A stretch of DNA of 64,000 bases, from positions 2,232,001-2,296,000 of the forward strand of contig OZ244625.1 in the NCBI GenBank assembly GCA_965218555.1, in the 5' to 3' direction. The notes under the pieces were generated by a model. That model made no database searches. It saw only the letters and a list, made by a program, of their open reading frames with translations, and was not told the DNA's origin. The DNA is from JAPPLB01 sp965218555 (lineage in GTDB: Bacteria; Acidobacteriota; Terriglobia; Bryobacterales; UBA6623). Made by a program: the position numbers and the translations under genes. Within the stretch, counting starts at the first letter, position 1. The number at the start of each line of letters is the position of its first letter. Below are positions 16,865 to 25,382 of the stretch, piece after piece.

Positions 16865-19009
16865 ATGATCGCCAAGCGCTTAGGGATTCTTCTTGGTTTC
16901 GCGGTATGCCTCTGGTGGGTTGCAGAGATCTCGACGGCGGGACGCAACCTGCCCACCCCCGGAGACGAACATACATTTGAGACGTCCCGCCATGGGTTCC
17001 AGCCCGTCAACTATCCGGGTCCGCTGACGGAACTCGACATGGTGCGGATCCTGCTGCGCCGCGATGGGGATTTCCATCTGCCGTTGACGGTGTCGTTCCG
17101 CCGCTGGCGGCGCGGCGAACTACCGGAGCTTTGGGATCTCGATCTTCCCGGTGTGCTCAAGTTGCGCCTCAACTCGTCAGGACTGGAGGTCGTCGCGAAG
17201 CCCGATCGACTGCGCCTGGGCCTGCGGGAAACCTACAACCTGCCCGTGATGCTGCGGAACGAGATGGACAAAACGAAGGACATCAAGATCATCGCGACCA
17301 TCGGCGACAACGGACCCACCGACCGTTGGACCGCATCGGCCGGCCGTGTGACGTATGCCTTGCTGAATCTCCGGCCGCAGTCGCTCGAACTGCGCGAAAC
17401 CAGAATCCGGGTCTTTGCCGGAATCGATATTCCCCCTGAAGGTTCGCCGCCCGAAAGCCGGGTTGGGACGACGACTCGTTTCCCGATCGAAGTCGTGCGC
17501 TGGGGCGCGTTGCTCGTCAGGACGGAGGAGGACGGTGCAGCAGTTGCGGCCCGCGTCTACGTACGCGGTTCCGATGGCCTTGCCTATGCGCCCGAAGGCC
17601 GGGCCGACGACGCCACGCTCTCCCGCATCACGTGGACCCACGGAGACTACTTCTACTACAGCCGCGGCGAGCACGAGATCCGGATTCCCGAGGGAACCGC
17701 CTCGATCGAGGCTGTTCGCGGAATCGAGTACAAACCCGTCAAGCATAACGTCGAAGTGCGCGCCGGCGAAACGACCGCTGTCACCATGCAGATCGAGCGC
17801 ACATCCTACCTGGCGAAGGAACACTGGTATGGCGGCGATCTCCATACGCACGTCAACTACAACGACCACGAGTTCATGACACCGGAGGACATTCAGACCC
17901 AGGTCCTCGGCGAGGATCTCAACTACGCGAACTTGATGGTGGCGAACTCGACAGGGCCGCAGGTTCACGACGAGCAGTATTTCGAGGGACGTCCTCACAA
18001 GTTGAGCGATCCGACGCACATCCTCTTCTGGGGCGAGGAGATGCGCAACAACGGCCCCTACGGGCACATGTGCCTAACGGGTCTGAAACAACTCGTCAAG
18101 CCGCTGTACACGGGTTTTAGCGATTCCGCATACCCGCACGATTATCCACCGAATCACGTCCAAGCCTGGGGCGCCAAGCAGCAGGGCGGCGTCGCGAGCT
18201 ATGCCCATCCGGGGTATCGCTTCACCTCCGACCCGATGACCATGAGCGCCCGCGAAATGCCGGTGGACCTCGCTCTCGGCTCAGTCGATGCGATGGATGT
18301 GATGAGCAACTCGAACGAAGACGCCGCAACGCCCTACTGGTACCGTCTGCTGAACACCGGCTTGCGCTGTGCGATCTCCGCCGGCACCGATAGCTTCACG
18401 AACCGCCGCCATCATTGGATCCCAGGCGGGCACCGTGTCTATGTCTACACCGGTGATGCACTCAACGCCGGCGACTGGGTTGAGAGCTTCCGAAAAGGGC
18501 GGAGCTTCGCGACGAATGGACCGATTCTGCGATTTACCGTGAACGGCCGACTCCCCGGCGACGAGCTCAAGATCGCGTCCGGTGACAGGATTCGCGTGGA
18601 GGCGTCGGCCACCTCGCTCGTCCCGATGAAACGGCTGGAGATCGTGGTCAACGGCGAGGTGGTCGCCAGCGAGAAAGCCCGCGGGGATGGATCATTCGTT
18701 TTGCTTACGAAGGAGATCCCTGTTGGGGAGGGCTCCTGGGTTGCCGCTCGTGTGCGCGGCGATTTCCACCGCTATCTGGTCAACGACACCGATCTGTACG
18801 CACACACGAGTCCCGTGTATCTGACCGTCGACGGCAAAGGAGTCTCGCGCAAAGAGGACGGGCAGTTCTTCGTTGCGTGGGTCGATCAGTTGATCGCGCG
18901 AGTCCAAGACAAAGGTCGATTCGCCTCCGAAGACCAGCGTCAGGAAGTGGTCGCACTGTTCAAGAAGGCGAGGGCCTACTACGAAGGGGTTGCCGCCGAG
19001 GGCCGCTGA
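16865..19009 (+). CDS. CehA/McbA-type PHP-domain metallohydrolase, large, exported
   Basis: The protein has about 714 residues with a signal sequence (RLGILLGFAVCLWWVAEIS). The first 330 residues are beta-rich and resemble a carbohydrate-binding or Ig-like region. The PHP catalytic domain starts at YGGDLHTHVNYNDHEFMTPE, then GEEMRNNGPYGHMCL, GGVASYAHPGYRF, and SAGTDSFTNRRHHW. This order of metal ligands matches CehA/McbA-like enzymes. A C-terminal beta domain with VNGEVVASEKA follows. It is a second, longer relative of the protein at 10.0 kb. The next gene starts 5 bp after the stop. The substrate is unknown. Confidence 0.82.
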   Translation: MIAKRLGILLGFAVCLWWVAEISTAGRNLPTPGDEHTFETSRHGFQPVNYPGPLTELDMVRILLRRDGDFHLPLTVSFRRWRRGELPELWDLDLPGVLKLRLNSSGLEVVAKPDRLRLGLRETYNLPVMLRNEMDKTKDIKIIATIGDNGPTDRWTASAGRVTYALLNLRPQSLELRETRIRVFAGIDIPPEGSPPESRVGTTTRFPIEVVRWGALLVRTEEDGAAVAARVYVRGSDGLAYAPEGRADDATLSRITWTHGDYFYYSRGEHEIRIPEGTASIEAVRGIEYKPVKHNVEVRAGETTAVTMQIERTSYLAKEHWYGGDLHTHVNYNDHEFMTPEDIQTQVLGEDLNYANLMVANSTGPQVHDEQYFEGRPHKLSDPTHILFWGEEMRNNGPYGHMCLTGLKQLVKPLYTGFSDSAYPHDYPPNHVQAWGAKQQGGVASYAHPGYRFTSDPMTMSAREMPVDLALGSVDAMDVMSNSNEDAATPYWYRLLNTGLRCAISAGTDSFTNRRHHWIPGGHRVYVYTGDALNAGDWVESFRKGRSFATNGPILRFTVNGRLPGDELKIASGDRIRVEASATSLVPMKRLEIVVNGEVVASEKARGDGSFVLLTKEIPVGEGSWVAARVRGDFHRYLVNDTDLYAHTSPVYLTVDGKGVSRKEDGQFFVAWVDQLIARVQDKGRFASEDQRQEVVALFKKARAYYEGVAAEGR

Positions 19010-19014
19010 AGGGT

Positions 19015-20139
19015 ATGACTACCGGCAAAGGCGGCCTCTTTCCATCCGAGCACAACGTATTCGAGGACGAGCAGACCGGCGCGCGAGTCCATCAACTTAC
19101 GAATCATCCATCGATCAACCATCCGACGTACTTCTTGCAGAGTTCATTTACGCCCGACCAGGAGGCCCTGGTCTTGACGTCCTACCGCACCGGGCAGGCG
19201 CAACTCTTTGAAGTGGGCGTCTTCGATGGCGAAATCCGGCAGCTTACCGGCGACGGCCCGATTCATCCGTTTTCGCCCGCCATCGCCCCCGACGGCGAAT
19301 CGGTCTACTTCGTACGTGGCGGATCGGTCTTCGTGATCGACCGCGACAGCCTGGAAGAGAGACTCGTCGCCGAATTCGACGGGCAACTCGGCGAGTGCTC
19401 ACTGAGCCGCGACGGTGACTGGTTCGTCGCCGCCTGCAAGACCGGACAGCAGAACGGCGTCGTCGTGGGACGTACTGCGGGCGGCAGCCAGCAGGCCATA
19501 CCGTTCGAGCGAACCGTTATTCATCCGCAATTCTCGCCGGTCGATCCTGAGTGGATCGAGTTCGCGGGCGACCCGGCGCCACGGATGTTCCGGATGCGGC
19601 GCGACGGCTCGGAGCTTGAATGCTTGTACGAGCACGACAACGACGAGTTCTTGGTTCACGAGACCTTTCTCGGCGACACCGGCGATCTCGCGTTCACGGT
19701 TTGGCCGAAGGCGCTCAAGCGCATGAGCTGGGAGACGAGAGCAATCCATACCATCGCGGAGTTCAACGCATGGCATATCACGCCCAACAGCGCGGGCACG
19801 AAGATCCTGTGCGACACGAATCACCCCGACGTCGGCATTCAGCTTGTGGACGTCGCGACGGGCGATCGCGAGACCCTTTGCTACCCGCAAAGCTCAAACG
19901 GCGGGACGCAATGGCGGACGTCCCGCTACGCCGTGGCCGAAGACTGGGCGGCGGCGCGCGCGGCGACTGACAAGGACAAGGCCCTGAGTTGGATGGAGAT
20001 GGCGACCGATACCGTCTACGGCCCCCAGTGGACCCATCCCCACCCGTCGTTCTCGCCGGACGAATCGATGGTTGCCTTCGCCAGCGACCGCTCGGGATAC
20101 ACGCAGGTTTACGTTGTCGAAATCCCGTCCGGCATCTGA
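19015..20139 (+). CDS. Oligogalacturonate-lyase-like beta-propeller protein
   Basis: About 374 residues from the ATG at 19015, 5 bp after the preceding hydrolase gene. The sequence is a chain of WD40/TolB-like blades: HPTYFLQSSFTPDQEALVL, FSPAIAPDGESVYFVRGG, CSLSRDGDWFVAACK, HPHPSFSPDESMVAFASDRS. The opening (EDEQTGARVHQLTNHPSINH) is typical of proteins annotated as the oligogalacturonate lyase family, which use a seven-bladed propeller. No signal peptide, so probably cytoplasmic. Whether it is a lyase or only a propeller-fold protein cannot be settled from sequence alone. Confidence 0.7.
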   Translation: MTTGKGGLFPSEHNVFEDEQTGARVHQLTNHPSINHPTYFLQSSFTPDQEALVLTSYRTGQAQLFEVGVFDGEIRQLTGDGPIHPFSPAIAPDGESVYFVRGGSVFVIDRDSLEERLVAEFDGQLGECSLSRDGDWFVAACKTGQQNGVVVGRTAGGSQQAIPFERTVIHPQFSPVDPEWIEFAGDPAPRMFRMRRDGSELECLYEHDNDEFLVHETFLGDTGDLAFTVWPKALKRMSWETRAIHTIAEFNAWHITPNSAGTKILCDTNHPDVGIQLVDVATGDRETLCYPQSSNGGTQWRTSRYAVAEDWAAARAATDKDKALSWMEMATDTVYGPQWTHPHPSFSPDESMVAFASDRSGYTQVYVVEIPSGI

Positions 20140-20172
20140 GCGGAAGGTCGCGGGGACGACAGCGTTCGCCGG

Positions 20173-22071
20173 CTACCAAGCGTCAGCGTAGCGATACCCG
20201 TAGGGGTCGGCGCCGGCGGAGATGACACCGTTGGGGGTTCTCAGGACGGCCACGGGCGCGGAGCCGCTGTTCCAACGGCTGCGGCGCTCGACTTGATGCC
20301 CGAGCTGTTTGAGAGACGCTTCGACGGAAGCCGGAATCCGTTCATCCAGCAACAGCAGATTCGGGTCCATCGCATGATCGTCAAAGCTTGCTACCAGATG
20401 CTTCGTCTGAATCCGCGGAGCCTCGACCGCCGCTTGCGGATTGAGCCCGAACTCCAGCACCGCCAACATCACTTGCACCAATGCCTGGTCCTGCTGGTCT
20501 CCCCCGGGTGTCGAGAGGGCCATAATAGGCTGTCCGCGCCTGGTGATGAGGGTCGGCGACAGCGTGATGCGTGGGCGCTTGCCCGGTGCAACGACATTCG
20601 GGTGATCGGGGATCATCAGGAAGCTCTGGGCTCGCTGAGTCAGCGGAATGCCGGTGTCGGCCGCGATGACCGAAGGCATCCAAGCGCCGGACGGCGTTAC
20701 CGAAAACATGACGCCGGAGCTGTCGATAATGTTCAGACAGGTGGTGTCTCTCGATGCCAAGGCGTCCGTCAGCGGCCGAAGCTTGCCGGCATAGAAAGCC
20801 GGGTGGGGAGGCTGTCTTGCATCGAAGCGGCCAGGCCGAAACTCGCTCGAAGCTTGCGTCGGCTCGATCAATTCCCGCCGTTGGGCAGCATACGTCTTGG
20901 TGAGAAGCGCAGCCGGAATCTCCGCAAACTCGGGATCGGCATAGTAGGTGTCGCGGTCGGCGTAGGCCAGCTTGAGGGCTTCCACGATGATGTGGATGTA
21001 TTCAGCCGTGTTCCATCCCATGGAACGGAGGTTGAATCCTTCGAGCAGATTCAAAGCTTGCAGAAGTATCGGTCCTTGGGTGTAGAAGCCGCTCTTGTAG
21101 ACCTCGAACCCGCGATAGGTCACCTGCTCCGGCTCTTCCACTTCCAGCCGGAAGTTGGCCAGGTCTTCGTACCGCAGCAGCCCCCCGCTGTCTATTGAAA
21201 AGTTCCCGATCTTGCGCGCGATCTCTCCCCGGTAAAAGAAGTCGCGGACCGCGTCGATCGCCGCCTCCCGAGTGGCGCCTTCCGCGAGAGCCCCTTTCTC
21301 AGCGGCCGCCATCGAGCGCAGCGTGCGAGCCAAGTCCGGCTGCCGGAAGATGCTGCCCACGCGCGGAACTCTGCCGTTCGGGAGATAGACCTTTTGGGAT
21401 GTCGGGAACAGCTTGAAAATGCGAACGGCGTGTGCAATCGAGGACGATCGAAATCCGTCGACCGGCATGCCGTCCGCCAGATCGATCGCGGGTCGAATGA
21501 TCTCACCGAACGACCGCGTGCCGAAGTCCCGCAGCGCGAGCAACCCACCGTCCACCATGCCGGGAACCAAGGCCGGCAGAATGCCGTAGGCCGGGATCGG
21601 CCCGCCGTTGTGGCCGCGTCGGAGGGATTCCTGTACGATCTCCGGTTCCTGACGGTGCGAACGGAAGAACTCCAGGGTCATCTTCCGGGGAGCCGTTCCG
21701 AGACCGCCGATGGAGTGTACCTGGCCGTCCGCGGTCCGGATCAGGATCGGCGCTTCGCCGCCGAACCCAAAGTGGGAAAACTCACAGACGGCTGCCGCGT
21801 ACAGGCCGCCGACTCCCGCGTCTACAGCGTTTCCGCCCCCGTGCAGAATGCGCATGGCGGCTTCGCTCGAGAGCGGAGCGCCCGCGGCAACCGCCGCCCT
21901 GGTGCCGCGGACGACGGGGCGCAGTACGCGCCAGTTCATCTGCTCTCTGCTCTTCCGGTCGTCCTGCGCGCGTTGCGGTAAAGCCGGCGGCGAAAGAAGC
22001 GCGCCGACGATCAAGCCGAGAAGGAGCCGGGGAAAGAGGTTCATAACGGCCTTGCACGGAATCTCTGTCAT
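20173..22071 (-). CDS. Gamma-glutamyltransferase family protein, exported
   Basis: About 632 residues. I chose the ATG at 22071 because AAAGGAGA lies 8 nt before it; an internal methionine 9 codons later begins the hydrophobic signal segment (LFPRLLLGLIVGALLS). Gamma-glutamyltransferases are Ntn hydrolases made as a proenzyme that cuts itself before a threonine. Here the expected motif reads DTTCLNIIDSSG, so the threonine pair is kept but the usual histidine after it is a cysteine. Other family marks are AAGAPLSSEAAMRILHGGGN, and STPGGDQQDQALVQ near the C-terminus. It may act on glutathione or other gamma-glutamyl or acyl compounds. It converges with the propeller gene across 33 bp. Confidence 0.85.
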   Translation of the reverse strand: MTEIPCKAVMNLFPRLLLGLIVGALLSPPALPQRAQDDRKSREQMNWRVLRPVVRGTRAAVAAGAPLSSEAAMRILHGGGNAVDAGVGGLYAAAVCEFSHFGFGGEAPILIRTADGQVHSIGGLGTAPRKMTLEFFRSHRQEPEIVQESLRRGHNGGPIPAYGILPALVPGMVDGGLLALRDFGTRSFGEIIRPAIDLADGMPVDGFRSSSIAHAVRIFKLFPTSQKVYLPNGRVPRVGSIFRQPDLARTLRSMAAAEKGALAEGATREAAIDAVRDFFYRGEIARKIGNFSIDSGGLLRYEDLANFRLEVEEPEQVTYRGFEVYKSGFYTQGPILLQALNLLEGFNLRSMGWNTAEYIHIIVEALKLAYADRDTYYADPEFAEIPAALLTKTYAAQRRELIEPTQASSEFRPGRFDARQPPHPAFYAGKLRPLTDALASRDTTCLNIIDSSGVMFSVTPSGAWMPSVIAADTGIPLTQRAQSFLMIPDHPNVVAPGKRPRITLSPTLITRRGQPIMALSTPGGDQQDQALVQVMLAVLEFGLNPQAAVEAPRIQTKHLVASFDDHAMDPNLLLLDERIPASVEASLKQLGHQVERRSRWNSGSAPVAVLRTPNGVISAGADPYGYRYADAW

Positions 22072-22151
22072 GATAGCAGTCTCCTTTTTGAGCACCGGGG
22101 CGCGGGTGTCCCATTCATTTCCTGTGCCCTGAACGAGACTTTGCGATCCCG

Positions 22152-23339
22152 ATGTTCTCCCCCCGCACGAACTGGCGACGCCATCCGAATCGCTTGACGG
22201 AGGCGCTCGCGATGAGGCGCGGCGAGGGACACGACACCATCGATCTCACGGAATCGAATCCGACTCGATGCGGCCTGTCACCCGACACCGCTACGCTCAA
22301 CGCCGCGCTCAGCAGCGCCGCCATCGACACTTATGACCCTCAGCCGAGGGGTTCACCACTCGCCCGCGACGCGGTACGGGCCTATTATTCTGATCACGGA
22401 GTCGATCTCGATGAGCAACAGATTGTTCTTACCGCGAGCACCAGCGAGGGCTACGCGTTCGCATTCCAATTGCTCGCTCAACCCGGCGATGAGGTCCTGG
22501 TGTCGCGGCCGAGCTACCCGCTTCTTGACTACTTGGCGAACCTGCACGATATCGTGCTGACGAGCTATCTGCTGGTCTATGACCACGGATGGGCGATCGA
22601 TTTTGAGGCTTTGCAGGCATCGATCACGCCGCGAACGAGAGCCATTATCGCGGTGTCCCCGAATAATCCCACCGGGTTTTATCTGCCGGAAGAAGAACGC
22701 CGGCGCATCGCGCAAATCGCCGCCGAGCGAGGCTTGGCGCTAATCGTCGACGAGGTGTTTCGCGACTATCGCTGGTCCAAAGCAGGGAAGACGCCTGCAA
22801 GCGCGGCCGCTGAAGAGTCCTGCCTGACGCTGACGCTGAGCGGGCTTTCGAAGATATCGGCCCTGCCTCAGTTGAAGCTGGGTTGGATGGTCGTGAGGGG
22901 TCCGCAAGCGATCCGTGATGAGGCGCTCGCGCGGCTGGAAGTCATCGGCGACACGTATCTCTCGGTGAACACGCCCGTGCAGCTCGCGGCGCCTGCTTTG
23001 CTGCAGCTTCGTCACGGTGTGCAGTGCAATATCCTGAACAGGATTCGCGGCAACTTAAAGCGGCTCGACGAGATTCTATCGGGCACTGCCTGCGATCGGC
23101 TCGAGGCCCGGGCCGGATGGTATGCGGTTCTCAGGGTCCCAAGGACCCGCGGCGACGAGCAGTGGGCGCTCGATCTGCTTGCGGCAGGTGTGCACGTGCA
23201 TCCCGGGTACCTGTTCGATGCTCCGCAAGAGGGACTCCTGGTGGTGAGCCTGCTGCCGCCGCCAGCAACCTTCCGAGAGGGCCTTGAACGGCTTCTCGCG
23301 GTTTGTGGTACGGCCAGACCTGCATATCTCCCCACCTGA
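22152..23339 (+). CDS. PLP-dependent aminotransferase, class I/II
   Basis: The 395-residue protein is a fold-type I aminotransferase. It has TASTSEGYAFAFQLLAQPGD, the NPTG motif in SPNNPTGFYLPEEE, the PLP-binding aspartate in LIVDEVFRDY, and the Schiff-base lysine in SGLSKISALPQLKLGW. Substrate specificity is not readable. The gene is divergent from the gamma-glutamyltransferase. Its last codons and stop lie inside MITE-like repeat copy B (starts at 23320), so the C-terminal residues AYLPT come from the repeat and the original end has been replaced. Confidence 0.88.
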   Translation: MFSPRTNWRRHPNRLTEALAMRRGEGHDTIDLTESNPTRCGLSPDTATLNAALSSAAIDTYDPQPRGSPLARDAVRAYYSDHGVDLDEQQIVLTASTSEGYAFAFQLLAQPGDEVLVSRPSYPLLDYLANLHDIVLTSYLLVYDHGWAIDFEALQASITPRTRAIIAVSPNNPTGFYLPEEERRRIAQIAAERGLALIVDEVFRDYRWSKAGKTPASAAAEESCLTLTLSGLSKISALPQLKLGWMVVRGPQAIRDEALARLEVIGDTYLSVNTPVQLAAPALLQLRHGVQCNILNRIRGNLKRLDEILSGTACDRLEARAGWYAVLRVPRTRGDEQWALDLLAAGVHVHPGYLFDAPQEGLLVVSLLPPPATFREGLERLLAVCGTARPAYLPT

Positions 23340-23494
23340 CGGGGGAAGCACGCGATAAGACCGCCATGACTTCGTTGCGCTTGCTTGCCGTGCTCGATGT
23401 ACTTGTCAAGTACACCTGTGCGCGCCAAGCGGCTCGCGCCTCGTCCTGACGGCCCTCTCATGCACTTCGCCTCGCCACGTGGTGAGAAATGCAG
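23320..23494. repeat. MITE-like repeat, copy B (inverted relative to copy A)
   Basis: A 175-bp block with imperfect terminal inverted repeats: CTGCATATCTCCCCACCTG on the left, and on the right the inverse of CTGCATTTCTCACCACGTG. It sits between convergent genes, supplies the stop codon of the aminotransferase and ends 2 bp before the stop of the CoA-binding protein gene. Its reverse complement matches copy A over most of its length, with an extra run of about 20 bp in the middle. It could also serve as a bidirectional terminator. Confidence 0.65.
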
Positions 23495-23495
23495 G

Positions 23496-24065
23496 CTAAG
23501 ACTTTCTGCCCGCGGCCGGGTTCCAACGGCGGGCGGACACAATGCCGGTGTTCAATCCGAGCGTGTGGAGACCGCCGAAGAAGCGCGCGTGCTCCACCTT
23601 CATGCACTGGTCCATCACGACTTCGAGCCCGGCCTCACGAGCGCGCCGGGCCGCCTCATAGTTGATGACACCGAACTGCATCCAGACCACCTTGGCGCCG
23701 ACCGAGATGGCCTGCTCGACGATCGAAGGCGCCTCTTTGGATGCACGGAAGATGTCCACCACGTCAACGGGTCCGGGGATATCCTTCACGGAGGCATAGG
23801 ATTGCCGCCCGAGGATCTCTCTCTCTCGGGGGTTCACCGGAATGAGGTTGTAGCCTTCGGCGAGGAGGTACCTCGCGGCGAAATGACTGGGACGGTAGGG
23901 GTTGGCGGACAGGCCGACCATCGCGATGTCGCGATAGTCCTGTAGAATGCGCAGCCGGACCTGCCATGGCGTGGTGAACTCTGATTGCGCGACAGGCGAG
24001 CCCGCGCTGACGCCGCCCGCGGTGAGACTGCAAACGAGGTTCTGTCGAGTATCCGCCAACTCCAT
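23496..24065 (-). CDS. CoA-binding protein (CoA_binding_2 family)
   Basis: This 189-residue protein is a Rossmann-fold CoA-binding domain of the YccU type. It shows DIAMVGLSANPYRPSHFAAR near residue 45, GYNLIPVNP, VDVVDIFRASKEAPSIVEQA, VVWMQFGVINYEAARRAREA and VVMDQCMKVEHARF. The first 35 residues have no match I recognise. It starts 5 bp downstream of the metY-like gene and is probably co-transcribed with it. Its stop lies just outside repeat copy B. The role is not established for the family. Confidence 0.85.
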   Translation of the reverse strand: MELADTRQNLVCSLTAGGVSAGSPVAQSEFTTPWQVRLRILQDYRDIAMVGLSANPYRPSHFAARYLLAEGYNLIPVNPREREILGRQSYASVKDIPGPVDVVDIFRASKEAPSIVEQAISVGAKVVWMQFGVINYEAARRAREAGLEVVMDQCMKVEHARFFGGLHTLGLNTGIVSARRWNPAAGRKS

Positions 24066-24070
24066 TCAGT

Positions 24071-25381
24071 TTATCCCGACTGGGAGGCCTTGAGCGCCTG
24101 GTCGAGATCCCACTGAATGTCCTCGATGTCTTCAAGGCCGATCGACAGCCGAACCATGTCGGGCGTCACGCCGGCGGCTTCGAGGTCCGATTCGGTCAAC
24201 TGCTGGTGAGTCGTGCTGGCCGGGTGAATGACAAGACTCTTGGCGTCGCCGACGTTGGCCAGATGAGACAGAAGCTGCAGCGAATCGATAAAGCGCTTTC
24301 CGGCCTCGAGACCGCCCTTGATGCCAAACGTAAAGATGGCGCCGCAGCCCTTGGGCAGGTACTTCCTTGCGAGCTCAGTGTATCTGCTTGGCGGCAGAGC
24401 GGGATGATTGACCCAGGTCACCGCGTCATGCTTCCTCAGGAACTCGGCGGCGGCGAGCGCATTTGAGGAGTGGCGGTCCATGCGCAAGCCGAGCGTCTCC
24501 AGACCTTGCAGGAACTGGAAGGCGTTGAAGGGACTCATGCAGGGCCCCAGGTCGCGGAGTCCTTCGACGCGGCACTTGATGATGAAGGCCATCTCGCCGA
24601 AGGTTTCCGAGAACTTCAGGCCGTGGTAACCGGGACTCGGTTCGGTGATCTGGGGGAACTTCCCGTTGGTCCAGTCGAACTTGCCGCTGTCGACGATGAG
24701 ACCGCCTATACTCGTTCCGTGACCGCCGATGAACTTCGTGGCCGAGTGCACGACGATGTCCGCGCCGTATTCCATCGGACGGCATAAATAAGGCGACGCG
24801 AAGGTATTGTCGATGACCAGCGGCAGGCCCGCTTCATGAGCGATCTTGGCGACGGCCTCGATATCCACGACGTTCATACGCGGGTTGGCGATGGTCTCGG
24901 CATAAACGAGCTTCGTATTGTCCTTGATGGCCTTGCGGAAGTTCTCCGGATCATCCGGCTCGACGAACGTCGTTTGGTAGCCGAGCCGCTGGAAGGTGGT
25001 ATCGAACTGCGTATAGGTGCCGCCGTACAACGTGGCGGATGAGACGAGATGATCGCCGGATTGCAGCAGGCTGCTGACCGTCAGGAACTGCGCCGCTTGG
25101 CCGCTGGCCAATGCGAGCGCCCCGATACCGCCCTCGAGCGATGCGATGCGTTCTTCGAGCGCCGCCGTCGTCGGGTTCATGATGCGTGTATAGATGTTCC
25201 CGAAGCGCTGCAGCGCGAACAGTTCGGCCGCGTGCCGACTGTCTTCAAAAACATAGGAAGTCGTTTGATAGATGGGAACCGCGCGAGCGCCCGTAGCAGG
25301 ATCGGGACGCTGACCCGCATGAAGAGATCGGGTGTTGAAACCAAAGGAGCGTTCTTCTTGAACTGACCGTGCTATACTCAT
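24071..25381 (-). CDS. metY: O-acetylhomoserine sulfhydrylase family (Cys/Met metabolism PLP enzyme)
   Basis: The 436-residue protein is a full-length Cys/Met metabolism PLP enzyme. It has GFNTRSLHAGQRPDP at the N-terminus, YTRIMNPTTAALEERIASLE, SGQAAQFLTVSSLLQSGDH, LVIDNTFASPYLCRP, and the PLP lysine in DIVVHSATKFIGGHGTSIGG. The C-terminus ends IGLEDIEDIQWDLDQAL. Length and motifs fit O-acetylhomoserine aminocarboxypropyltransferase, which makes homocysteine from O-acetylhomoserine and sulfide. The start codon is only 1 bp from the stop of the island integrase, so the native promoter may have been displaced by the island. Confidence 0.9.
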   Translation of the reverse strand: MSIARSVQEERSFGFNTRSLHAGQRPDPATGARAVPIYQTTSYVFEDSRHAAELFALQRFGNIYTRIMNPTTAALEERIASLEGGIGALALASGQAAQFLTVSSLLQSGDHLVSSATLYGGTYTQFDTTFQRLGYQTTFVEPDDPENFRKAIKDNTKLVYAETIANPRMNVVDIEAVAKIAHEAGLPLVIDNTFASPYLCRPMEYGADIVVHSATKFIGGHGTSIGGLIVDSGKFDWTNGKFPQITEPSPGYHGLKFSETFGEMAFIIKCRVEGLRDLGPCMSPFNAFQFLQGLETLGLRMDRHSSNALAAAEFLRKHDAVTWVNHPALPPSRYTELARKYLPKGCGAIFTFGIKGGLEAGKRFIDSLQLLSHLANVGDAKSLVIHPASTTHQQLTESDLEAAGVTPDMVRLSIGLEDIEDIQWDLDQALKASQSG

Positions 25382-25382
25382 T

